Shown here piece by piece: positions 34,132-45,239 of a stretch of 64,000 bases of DNA; the first letter of the stretch is position 1, and the number at the start of each line of letters is the position of its first letter. The stretch comes from Flaveria trinervia (taxonomy: Eukaryota > Streptophyta > Magnoliopsida > Asterales > Asteraceae). Location of the stretch: assembly GCA_025506515.1 (NCBI GenBank), contig CM046454.1, positions 61,412,478 to 61,476,477 of the forward strand. The letters are read 5' to 3'. Position numbers and translations under genes: made by a program. The notes under the pieces were generated by a model. The model saw only the letters and a program-made list of their open reading frames with translations. It made no database searches and was not told the origin of the DNA.

Positions 34132-35744
34132 TTTGCATAGTTTTCTTCATTTTCAGCACCTTTCAAGCCGTAGTCTTGTTATCCTTTGTTTTCTTCTCAA
34201 ATAATGTTTGTTAAGCTTCATTTTATCTATATTTCAAATACGTAACAAAGTAATACCATTCAATGCATAAAGTATATTAAAACTTAATATTAACTATGCT
34301 ACGTGCATGTATATCAACCAATTATAAGTAACATAGCCAACTGTTTCTTAGCTCAACAGAGGGGTGGTGGGTCAATGAGTCGTTCCAACGCCATGCATAC
34401 AACGTTAGTTCCTTCATGATCAGCTTCAACACTCTTGTTACCCCTATATGCAATTAGATATTTCATTAATTCTAGTATTTTGTTTTGTTGCATATTTTAC
34501 AACTTCACAAGGCAATTGTTTATTTTTAGATTGTTTTTTGGAATCATGGAGGTCGTGCACTCATGATTTGAGTCATTGTAACCGCTTGTGAAACTAATTA
34601 TGTTTAGAGGAATTGGAATATATATTCAAGTTTATTTATTTTGTATTTTATGTCATTTAACTTTGGCTTAATATTCCACTTGGTAACTTAATCTTGGTGT
34701 AATACCCTAAGTTAAAATAAAGTGAAATAAAAAACTAAAGAAAAGAAAAATCTTACATGCTATAAGATATGATATTTCGAGCCGAAGGATAAGGTTGACA
34801 TGGACTTTACAAGTAATTAAAATATGCAAGTTAAGCTAGATAGATATCCTCATGGGCTTTTGGATGTTTTAGGCCTGAAAATCATGCTTTTGTAAAATAA
34901 GTAATAAAATGACATTTAAATGAATTGTATTTATTAGTTATTTTTTTGTTATCAATAAGTGTGCAATTCACTAGGTCCAAAGGGTGAGTTGTTACACTTG
35001 ATATTAGACCCTGGGGTTTTAGTGAATTATGTATTGTGCTTAAATACTTAAGTTTTGACGTGTAGAGCTCTAAGAACTAAGATCATTACTTAATATATTA
35101 CTTTACTAACATTTGAATTTGAGAAAATTAGGACAAGAAAAGGTTAAGGGAAATCTTTCTTATTCAGATTTGAAAAGAAATCTACTTCTTTAAAACTGGT
35201 TTATCAGGAGGTTTTAAAAAGAAGTACCTATAGCTAATACGAACACTTCTATTAGCCTTGTCCTCCTAGACATTTGGGGGAACCATATTTACCTCTCAAT
35301 AAGTTTTTTTTATTTTCATAAGCCCATATCCCAGCACATCTTAGCTAGGGGCGAACCCAACTGTCCTGGTGGAGGGCGCCCGGACCCCAAGAATTTTTTT
35401 GTATTAGTAAATATACGATCTAATCCCGACTGACTCCCAAAAAGAAATTTACGTCGACCCCTATGAATATTTAAGCAAGATCCCAACAAATTTTAACACC
35501 GTCTTTTGACATCAAAAAAATAAAATAATAAAAAAGCCTTGAGATTTTGATATTTAACGAATATAAGCCTGTTATAACCTAATTAGCACCTATTTTACAA
35601 AATTTTAAACCTAATAAATATATATTATCCATTCAAATTACCTTATAGTTGATTATTTTTTGACTAATTATTAAAATATTTATTAGTAGATTCTTAGATC
35701 AGATTACTTGGGGTCTTGGGCTAAGGCTAGAGCTCCATTTATTT

Positions 35745-35994
35745 TGTTTTAAGAGAGTTTAAGCTTGGTTGGGTTCATGTTCTGGGGCTCAAACTCGCTT
35801 GTTTATTATTTAATTATTTTATCATATTTCATATACAATAAAATTATTTATATAAATATACATTTAATAAATTATATAAATAAATAACTCATTTAGGTTC
35901 GCTAGCTTCCGGCTCGAGCTTATTCAAACTTAACTTGATCCGAGCTTTTGGTGAGTAGCTCACAAGCCATCTTGACTCGTTTATACCTCTAGTG
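35745..35994. repeat. Possible hAT-type MITE remnant
   Basis: Its right end, read on the minus strand, is TAGAGGTATAAACGAG, like the TAGAGGTG terminus of the hAT at 36590. GAGCTTG/CTCG words lie near both ends of an AT-rich centre. No duplication was found. Confidence 0.3.
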
Positions 35995-36190
35995 TTGTAT
36001 GTTAATCTTAGTTTGAAATATGAAAATTATTGATAGATCAATTATCAAAGTATTTGCTTTAATTTGTTTTATCTTCTTATCGTGTGACTCGACTGTGCCC
36101 AAATCAAACTAGACCATACTATACTAAAAAAGTTTATATTTGGTAACATATAGCATACCCTAAATTTCCGACCCTGGTGAAAACATTTCT

Positions 36191-36255
36191 ATCCATACCT
36201 TTCACCCAATCCTATCCCTACCTTTCACCCAATCCTATCCCTACCTTTCACCCTT
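36191..36255. repeat. 23-bp tandem repeat, about 2.8 units
   Basis: The unit ATCCCTACCTTTCACCCAAT plus CCT starts at 36191, 36214 and 36237, with one mismatch in the first copy. Confidence 0.9.
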
Positions 36256-37059
36256 CTATTATCAATACTTACATCCTCCTCAAACACTACGTGTTGTATT
36301 TGATGATAACAGTAGTTTAGGATTGCCTTCAAAACTACCTTTAACTATCAATACTCTCCGTTTATAACTCACAAAAAATCAAGACTAACTAAAAATGTAT
36401 ATAAGAATCAATATAATATTAATTTTTTATTCTAAATTTGTTATCCATTTTGATCGATTAAAGCAAAATTTAGCTCAACTGAAACTTTTTAAAGTTGAAC
36501 CGAAAACCAAATAAACCAAACTGATATATACCCGATTGTTTAACCCACCACCATCATATACAACCGATTGGTTTCACACCCCATACAGATAGAGGTGTAC
36601 AAACCGGTTCGGGGTCCAAACCAAAACCAGTTTGGTCAAAGTTGGTCAATACTGGTTTGGCCCCAAATTGGTTCGGGTTGGAACCGGTTCCAAACCCAAA
36701 ATTCTCAACACTATCAAACTGGTTTGGGTCGGTTTGGAAACCGGTTTGGGTCGTTTCGGAAACCGGTTCGGGCCCAAACCGGTTTTTTTTTTCAAGAAAT
36801 TTGGATTTTTTTATATTCAAAGAAAATTTTAAACTTTTTATTAAAACATTTAAAACATAAAAAATTTATACAATTTAAAACAAGTAAAACAATTACACAA
36901 TTTAAAACATTTAAAAAATTTAAAACATTTATACAAGTAAAAGAATTATACAATTTAAAACATTTATAAACATATATATACAATTTTAAATGCAAGTAAA
37001 GTATATAAAACATTTATAAAATTTAAACAACATACCAGGGTAAATAATAATTTTTAAAA

Positions 37060-37553
37060 CTAAACATTTAGCATAGTCGTTTCTTCGTTCGTCCGTATTA
37101 TACTTATATGTTTATTCTTCGCCACAGAACCGAAACTGTTATGAAGGTAGTAATCATATGTCGCTTCATCATCGGTGATTCCTGATGTCAATCCGCTCTC
37201 TACATCATCCTTATATAATTCTACTTCGTATTCTAGTTCTCCTTCACGTGAGCATTTGTCTTGTACTCTTTCTGCGGCATCCAAATAATGTTTCAAGCAA
37301 ATTGACATTTTAACCGTTTGTGGAGAGAGTCGAGTTCGTCTTATTGATATAACCCTGCCACTAACAAAAAAAGCAGATTCCGAAGCTACCGTAAAAGCTT
37401 GGACGGTTAGTAAATCTCGGGCCATGGTGGATAGGATGGGAAATTGATCTTCCTTACCTTTCCATCAAGCCAACAAGTCAAAATTTTTAAAATCTTGTGG
37501 AGTCATGGTGGATAAAAAGTTTGTAAGACCATACCTCCCGAGTTCACTACTTG
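37060..37553 (-). pseudogene. hAT transposase, C-terminal part (dimerisation domain)
   Basis: From 37551 downward the frame reads SSELGRYGLTNFLS, then DFKNFDLLA, a stop where Trp of the conserved LLAWW is expected (TGG to TGA), then KEDQFPILSTMARDLLTVQA and TVASESAFF, the hallmark hAT dimerisation block, ending in an acidic tail near 37060. The N-terminal part is at 61365-62783, 24 kb away across A and B. hAT transposases excise and reinsert the element. The internal stop and the split make this copy dead. Confidence 0.85.
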
Positions 37554-37775
37554 TGACTGGGTTTGAGTAAGAGTGATATTCTTACTGAGAATCGAATATG
37601 ATAATCAAGTCAATAATTGAGTGGTGAAAACAAACAATCAAAGAACATTCAAAGAAAGAAAATTACTCATAAATATTGTTTGTATTGATATATGAAAGTT
37701 GATAAGTTACAGAGAATAATTACAACAAAAATTCTCTATCTATCAGCCGTTACCTCAGTACGAGGTTAACTATTC

Positions 37776-37783
37776 TATTTATA
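37776..37783 (-). promoter_or_regulatory. TATA box of A 3' LTR
   Basis: On the minus strand CCTATAAATAGA. It is repeated at 48299-48306 in the 5' LTR. Confidence 0.6.
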
Positions 37784-37854
37784 GGCAGACAAAATGCCTC
37801 TACAAAATGACTAAACTACCCCTGACCTATTACATCAGAAACTAGTCCAAGTCT

Positions 37855-38185
37855 TGATCCGCATCTCTATTTGTTCATCCGCATTGACAAATGCGGATGA
37901 GTTAATCTTGATCAGCATTTCTACTTGATCATTAGCATTAGTAAGTTGGTCATCCACATTGGTTAATGCGGATGAACAAATACTTGTGCGCATTTGGTCG
38001 GTCATCCGCATTTGTCAATGCAGATGGGCAATGTCTTGTCCGCATCTTCTTTTATTCTTCCGCATTAGTGTTATGTCTTCCGCATTAATGCGGAAGAGTA
38101 AACACTTGTCCGCATCAGAGTTATGTCTTTCGCATTAACAAATGCGGAAGATAACACTTGTTATTTTCCTTACAGATCTTCATCC
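37855..38185 (-). repeat. CCGCATT hairpin array in A LTR
   Basis: TCATCCGCATT (37875-37885) pairs with AATGCGGATGA (37890-37900) across a 4-base loop. A 22-bp perfect palindrome (core CTTCCGCATTAATGCGGAAG) is at 38076-38097. Further weaker pairs lie between them. The other LTR has the same at about 48375-48715. Confidence 0.9.
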
Positions 38186-38274
38186 GCATTGGTTCTTGGA
38201 CTTGTGGGATTCCAGCAGAGCAATCATCAATTCACCCATTGAGTTGGCATGTATGATCCTTTTAAGGTGCAACA

Positions 38275-38289
38275 ATACTCCCCCTAAGG
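38275..38289 (-). other. Polypurine tract of A
   Basis: On the minus strand CCTTAGGGGGAGTAT precedes the LTR start TGTTGCACC. Confidence 0.8.
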
Positions 38290-38334
38290 ATTATACAGCC
38301 TAGTTTTCCTCAATGTTTAGGAGGTGATTGATGT

Positions 38335-39306
38335 TGTTATGATTCAGCTGGGTCTTTTGGAGGTAGTATGAATGCAGCTTTAGTAGGCTCCAGGATAACA
38401 TTGATCATGTTTACAAAATCAGTTGCTTCTGACATCCTGTCTCTACTTAGCACATGTATCTTCATTCTGCTCATGTTGTAGATGGCTTCCATTGGTAACT
38501 TTTTCAGTGAAATAGGTTCCCAGATGGAGACTGTAGAAAGACCATCTCTATGAATCAATAAACTCCCCCCACATCCACTTAAAGTTTAACAATATTTCCA
38601 AGTTGCAGTGGTGTTTTCTTCTTCTTTCTTTTGTCTCTTTTAGTATTTATTCGATCATAGGCCAGTTTCAACAACTTGATGCATTTCAGAAAGAAGTGCA
38701 TGTCTTGTTCACCCAATTTGTTGTTTAATTCCCTGAAGTGCCTGGTATAAATGTAGTGGATGTATGATTCATCAAGTAATCGTACTTCATATCTACTGAA
38801 TAGTCTTATGTCAGCTCCCTCCTTTCCTCCCCACTTCCTTTCAATCACCATCTCATAGGTTTTCTCATCATAGTACACGTTTGAGATGGGAATGGAGGAA
38901 TGAGTACCAGATACTACTTTCCTCTTCAATGATTCGGTTGGCTTTACCTTCAACTCAGGGAATACAATTTTCTCTGCTTGCATCTTTTTCTTCTTATCCA
39001 GGGGATTGACAAAAGTTTTATCTTTTCTCAAGCAAATTGTCTTTAATGAATTGAAGTTGTTTGTTCTTCTGAACATCTTAAGTATGTTCTCAAATTCATA
39101 TCCCCTGAACATAGTTGCATGATTGATCAGTTCAAGTTAAGCTAGCTCCTTTAAATCATGAATCTCAAGGGCATTTACAAGAGCTGAGTACTCTGTAAAG
39201 AATTGTACTAGCCCTGAGATTCTCTTCACCATGAACATATTCCATGTGTTGTCATACTTCCAGGCTATTATCTTTTGATCTAGCTTACCCTTTGGAAAGT
39301 ATTAAA
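38335..39306 (-). pseudogene. A accessory 3' ORF, C-terminal remnant
   Basis: The frame reads KIIAWKYDNTWNMFMVKR at its start, a stop, then 39112-38579 (177 codons, with YDEKTYEMVIERKWGG, which looks like a second copy of the same W/Y-rich module) and 38558-38337. The KII-W block matches C (KIIQWRFDET) and D (KIIAWAYFED). The N-terminal FW-type domain found in B, C and D is missing, so this copy lost its 5' half. Function unknown. Confidence 0.7.
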
Positions 39307-39414
39307 TGACCCGTTTGAATTCCTTTAAATAGTGAAATAATACAATTTGAAAAATTTTATAAGTTTACCAGCAGACAGTCACCACTGTAGCAAATGCTGA
39401 AGGTTAATTTGTTT

Positions 39415-39985
39415 GATTTTTGGTCATCCGCATTTGTTGACTGTAGCAAATGCAGAAGACACACTTTTGACATTGACAGTCCGCATTTGGCTACTTTTGG
39501 TCATCCGCATTTGTGACTGTAGCAAATACGGAAGGTTTAATTTTTTACTGGCTGTCCGCATTCCACTACTGTTACAAATGCGGAATTTTGTTTCCGTCCG
39601 CATTTGTGTTGTAGTAAATGCGGAAGAACAACATTGTATCAGTATTGTAACAAATACGGTTGATTTGCTTGTTTTATCCTATCCGTATTTGTACACAGTA
39701 GCAAATGCGATAGAACAAAGTCAATCAGCATTTGTGCAACTATATCAATGCGGTTGACATGTCAATACATCACTGTAGCAAATGCGATAGAGACCTGTTC
39801 ATACGTATTTGTTAACTGTATCAAATGCGGTAGAGTAAATTTCACATTCACTTCACATACTAATGCGGTAGAGTAAAATCATTGTCCGCATTAGTTGCAC
39901 TTTAAGAAAAATATTGTTACCCGCATTAGTTACATGCATGGGTTACCTTCACCCGCATTAACTAATGCACTTACCTGCATTAGCT
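39415..39985 (-). repeat. CCGCATTTG word array in A spacer
   Basis: TCCGCATTTG and GTAGCAAATGCGG words alternate about a dozen times (for example 39420-39460, 39560-39585, 39597-39625, 39690-39715). They form hairpins with loops longer than in the LTR. The array ends just before a TATA-like TTATAAAATT (plus-strand about 39352-39362) and the aORF remnant. Confidence 0.85.
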
Positions 39986-40680
39986 TTTGAACTTAATCAA
40001 AAGTTAATGTGATTGAGTTGATTACTCATCTTATGAAAAGGTGTCCTTGATTGATTTTTTTGTGAAGTTGGATGTTGAAGTTGTCAATTCTTGCTTGGAT
40101 TGATTTGTATACTACTAATACAAGTTTCCCGATTTTGACAGAACTTGGGCTTATCATGCTTCTAAGAATCTGCATAAGCTGAGATATAATGGTAAAACTT
40201 ATTGCAACAACACCAACTAAAACTCTTTTTGTTTTGTTTTTCAAAATTAAGTTAATAAACAAAAAATTAGACTTACTCAAACCTTTTAAATTACTCCCCC
40301 TAAAGTTTATGTCCATATTTGGAGAGAAACTTTAAAGATTTAAAAGTTTTTGAATATTATTTTGATTAATATTAATAATGAAGAGAAAGATCTCTTTGTT
40401 GGGATCATATCAATCTTACATTACACATGTGCATCCTTTATGATTAAATAGACATGATTATGAACTTGAAGATTGAAGGTATGTTTGTCCTCTTAAACCC
40501 ATACCTGGTTGATATTTTGATGTAAATGACTTTTATCATGTTTTGGTTGATTTATTATTCAATGTGTACCTCACACACATAAGCACGAAATGATCAACCC
40601 TCCTTATACAATGCATGGTAGAACCTTTTTCACAACTTTTCTTATCAGGTTACTTAAGTCATGAAATCTCATTTTCACTG

Positions 40681-40853
40681 ATCCTCACTAGGATTCTTTT
40701 AATTTGATCCTTTTTCATGTTGATCCACATTGGGATTCTTTTTACTTCGCTTTAGAAGGTGATCCATGATAGGATTCTTTTGTTCATTCACTTGGAATGT
40801 ATTAATTTGTTGATTCATCCAATTTTTGGATGTGTTCCACATTAGGAATCTTT
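40681..40853 (-). repeat. ATCC..GGATTCTTTT array in A spacer
   Basis: Units at 40681, 40722, 40761 and 40835 have the form ATCC-N5/6-GGATTCTTTT; the last is TTCC-ACATTA-GGAATCTTTT, both arms changed together. A hairpin CATCCAA-TTT-TTGGATG lies at about 40816-40832. The rest of 39986-41280 shows only AT-rich DNA and a PPT-like site near 40293-40305. Confidence 0.8.
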
Positions 40854-41284
40854 TGGATCATGAGATCTGTACTATGTGCAAGTTTCATCAGGTCTTTGCT
40901 CAGCAAAACAAAGATGAAACATGATATGGTGAAAGAGATTCATAAAGTATCATTACCTGGTGTGTTTAGGCTACTACACACATGCATTCAGATAAGCCAA
41001 TATAGACCTGTACTTTGTGATGAGTGTTTTACAATTGAATATGTCTTTAATTCATCACTGCATGTATCTTTTCTTACAAGTTGAGCCTACCAACATATCT
41101 GGTAAGTCATTTTAGCCTTTTACATTTTGAAATTAAGCACAATGAATGATATAACAACTGTTAATTATATCATTTCCCACAGAATTCTTTTCTTCATAAA
41201 ACTTGATTTCTTTTTGTGGGTTTTCTGATGTTTTAAATTGTTTTTGATGTTTTTCATAATTTTTAGTCAAGGTTAATCATGCCA

Positions 41285-44200
41285 ATTGACTGAACCAGAA
41301 TTCAAACCTACTAGGTTCAAATGCCTTGGTAAACAAATCAGCTAATTAATTTTTAGTTGGTACTTGAATCAATTTGATTAAACCCTTTTTAGCACAGTCT
41401 CTCAAAAAATAATATCTATTCTCAATATGTTTTGTTTTTTAGTGCTGAATTGGATTATTAGTTATAAAGACAGCAGTTGTGTTGTCAATAGAAATTGGTG
41501 TATGCACAAAGTTAAAACCATAATCAAGCATCTGGTTTTGAATCCAGAGAACTTGAGAGCAACATGCTGATGCAGCAATATACTCAGCTTCTGCTGTGGA
41601 CACAGACACATTTGTTTGCTTTTTGCATTGCCAGGATACTAGTCTGGGACCAAGAAATTGACAACCGCCAGAAGTGGATTTTCTGTTGAAGTTGCATCCT
41701 CCATAATCACTGTCTGTGTAGGCATAGAGATTAAATTCTCCTTCCTTTGGATACCATAATCCAAGAGCAGGCTTGCCCTTCAAATATCTGAATATCCTCT
41801 TGACTGCGTTCATATGTGATTCTTTTAGATCAGCTTGATATCTGGCACACACACAAACACCAAACATAATGTCAGGCCTACTAACTGTTAGATACATAAG
41901 TAAACCTATCTTGATTGATAGTGAGTCTGGTCTACTGATTTGCCTTCAGGGTCAGGTCCAATCTTCACTTTAGTATCCATAGGAGTTCTGATAGACTGAC
42001 AGTCAGTAAAGTGGAATTTCTTCGACATGGTTTCTACATATTGATTGGTTGGTGAAAAATTCCATCTGCTGTTTGTTGGACTTGCACCCTAGAAAGAAGG
42101 TGAGTTCTCCCATAGAATTCATTTGGAACTTTGAATGCATAAGATCTTCAAATTCTTTGCCAGAGTTGCTGTTTGTCGAGCCAAATATAATGTCATCCAC
42201 CTAGATCTGGACTAACAGCATGTCATTCCCTCTTATTCTTCTGAAGAGAGCCTGATCAATCTTTCCTCTTCATACCCATGTTCAAGAAGAAATGATGATA
42301 GAGTCTCATACCACTTTCTTGGTGCTTGATGAAGACCATATAGAGCTTTGTCGAGCTTGTACACTCTATGAGGGAAATCTAGATCTTCAAAGCCAGGTGG
42401 TTGACTTACATAGACTTCTTCAGCAATCTTTCCATACAAGAAGGCACACTTTACATCCATTTGATAAACAGTAAATTTCATGGACGTAGAATATGCGAGA
42501 AAGATTCTGATGGCTTCTAGCCAGGCAACAGGAGCAAACACCTCGTTGTAGTCAATTCCTTCTTCCTGAGTGTATCCCTGTGCCACTAGTCTTGCTTTAT
42601 TTCTGATGACTATCCCTCTATCATCAGTCTTGTTCCTGTACAGCCATCTGGTACCGACAGGGTATTGTCCTTTGAGAAGATCTACTAGCTGCATACTTCT
42701 TGTTTCTTGAATTGGAGCAATTTTCCTGCATTGCTTCCATCCAACTATTGTCTTGAAGCCCTCTTTGATGTTTTGGGTACGTTTGACATAGAAAGCATGA
42801 GAACAAACAGATGTTTGCAATACTGACTTGCTTCTTGTCAACCTCTCATTAAGATCACCAATAATGGTTTCAACTGGATTATTCTTGTGTATTCTTGTGG
42901 TGGGAATGATGTCACCCACAATAGTTACATCAATATTGGAGACATTCAGTTATTATGGTCAGAGGCACTTTCATCTTGTATTGTTGTTGAATTATGAAGA
43001 TTGTCAACTTCTGTTTCAGTAACTGCTACATCTTCAGCAGCACTGAGGTTGCTTGCATCATTTAATGTACCTTGAGTTTCTACTGGATGAGAAGCCTGTT
43101 TTTGATTTCTGATCTCATGTGACAAGTCATCTAAGTGAGATGGTACCAGGCTAGGACCTTCTTCAGAAGAAACACTAAGGTTTTGTGACAGATGTCTGAT
43201 GGGGTCAGCTTGAAGAGGAACATCTTCATTCATATGTTCATCAGATGTAGGTGGAATCAATGGATAACTCTCTTCTTTCTATAGTTGATGAAGTATCACC
43301 TGAATGTATATTTCCTGCATCAGACAAGTGAAATTGGTCAAATGATTTAGTAAAAGTGTCAATATCAAACAACCAATCAGGACCATTTTTAGATTTGGGA
43401 AATGAATGTTCTTTGAATTGAACATTTGTAGATTCATCGATAATGTTCAATCTAGGATTGAACACTTATAAGCCTTTGAGACAGAAGAAAGACCTACAAA
43501 GAATCCTTCATCAGACTTAGATGAAATTTTTCCCAAATGATCACGTGTGTTTAATGTTGAGACTGGACAAACAAATGATTTAAGGAATCCAATAAATGGT
43601 TTCCTATGAAAGATCAGTTCATAAGGTGTCATGTTACTTTCTTAATAATCAGAGTTCGATTTTGCACAAAGCACGATGTATTTACTGCTTCTGCCCAGAA
43701 GGTGATTGGTAGTTTAGCATCGGCTAGCATCGTTCTTGCTACTTCAATCACTGTTCTATTTCGCCTTTCAGCTACCATTTTGTTGAGGAGTTCTAGATGC
43801 ACTAAATTTATGAGCAATGCCTTTGGTTGCATAAAAGGAACTGATTTTTCATTTTTGAACTCTGTACCATTATTCTTATTATTATTTTGACCTTGAGATC
43901 AAGTTGATTTTCAATTTTAGTGATAAATTATTGAATGATTTGGGATGCTTTGTTTTTATGAAGTAGGAAGAACACCGATGTGAATCGAGAAAAGTCATCA
44001 ATGATCACTAAACAATACTGTTTCTTTCCCATACTCATTACATGATTTGGTCAAAAAGATCCATGTGAAGTAACTTCAATGGAGTATTATTAGTGTTCAC
44101 CAGCTTGGTTTTGTGAGACGATTTGTGTTGTTTCCTTTGAGGCACGCTGAACATTGATCAATAAAATTGAATTCTTTTAGGAAGACAATGACATGGTTTC

Positions 44201-44690
44201 CTTTGACTAACTTGTTCCATATTTAAAGTTAGTGTGCCCCAAACATCTATACCAAAGCTGTGACTCATCAAATGATGCTTTAGACAAAAGACATGTTTCT
44301 TCCTTAGGTGATGCAGAACACAGGTTTAAGACATGTCTTATTCTTCCTCGGAGTCTTTAAGACAACCCATTCTTCAGGAATTTGAAATCTAGGTTTCAGA
44401 ATGTAGCAGTGAGTGTCTGTAAAGTGAGTTGAATATTTTTTGTCGCACATCTGAGACACGCTTAGCAGATTGAAATTCAGTTGTTCATAGTAATTCACTC
44501 TGTCAAAGCTCAGCATCCTGTTTGTCACAGATCCTTCTCCTGTAATTCTACCACCTTCTGAATCTCCACCGAATGCCACACTAGTTCCTTGTATGTACTT
44601 GAAATCATGAAGGAGAGAACGATCTCCAGTCGTGTGTCGAGAGCATCCACTGTCTACGTACCATAAGCTATTAGACCTGTGTGGATGGAC
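41285..44690 (-). pseudogene. pol: A pol: protease, integrase, RT, RNase H (broken)
   Basis: Protease has SLWYVDSGCSRHTTGDRS (44680-44620) and VTNRMLSFDRVNYYEQLN. Integrase is fragmentary; AERRNRTVIEVARTMLAD (43780 region) retains the third catalytic Glu. RT (42919-42233) has NKARLVAQGYTQEEGIDY and KLDKALYGLHQAPR; the Tyr of YVDD is a stop, with VDDIIFGS following at about 42200. RNase H (41897-41439) has YTDSDYGGC and STAEAEYIAASAC, then a stop and KTKHIENRYYFLRDC. There are many stops and shifts. Confidence 0.88.
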
Positions 44691-45239
44691 CTACAAACAA
44701 AAAGAACTAATTAGAATAAGGAACCTAAGCCATGATGGTCTTGGGATTCCCGTTCCTAATCATGATAGTCACCTCCTGGTATTCCCTTTGAATAGTGATT
44801 TAGATGGAGGTGTTCTGGGAGACTTTTGATAATGAATTGGGAGTCATCTCATCAACATCTACTGAGGATTCAGATGAACAATGAAATTATTGTTCTCTAT
44901 TTCTTGTAAAAATTTAGCCCGATTTCATTATCAAAAGTGGGTTTTGCTTAGGAAGGTTAGGTTGTGTTTCATTGTGGGATGATTTCTTTGACCCTTCCTC
45001 AAATCTTCAGGTTATTTCTGTCATTTGTTGATCTAGGTGTCCTAGATTGAGTATTATGAAGATAAGGTCTGACAGAATGCATCACAGTAGATGTTTTTGA
45101 GATGGGCTTGAGTTGTGGAATTCTCAACCCTTTTGATTAAAGTAACAATCAGATGTATTATGATGTTCATGTCACAGATTGAACATACTTGTTGAAATAG
45201 CAATTTTTAGTGGAGTGATTGTTCATGTCACAGATAGAA

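Larger units (their letters stand above)
33631..36581. other. Degenerate repeat DNA, no gene seen
   Basis: It begins with the right part of the repeat that hosts C. 33988-34131 holds GGCCGTAAG palindromes, 35745-35994 a MITE-like end and 36191-36255 a short tandem repeat. 35345-35395 (CTAGGGGCGAACCC... GGACCCC) resembles DNA-element ends I recall from plants but has no partner. The remainder is AT-rich and unreadable. Confidence 0.4.
37554..38274 (-). repeat. Element A 3' LTR (721 bp)
   Basis: It is nearly identical to 48077-48783. On the minus strand it starts TGTTGCACC and ends CCCAGTCA. TATAAATA (plus-strand 37776-37783) lies downstream of the hairpin word array at about 37855-38185. Confidence 0.93.

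Noticed and set aside
36554..36969. Overlapping frames rich in FGPNQ/TGFG
   Set aside because: Produced by AACCGGTT subterminal repeats of the hAT left end.
37855..38185. CRISPR-like array
   Set aside because: Units are self-complementary, irregularly spaced and inside a plant LTR; there are no uniform repeats and spacers.
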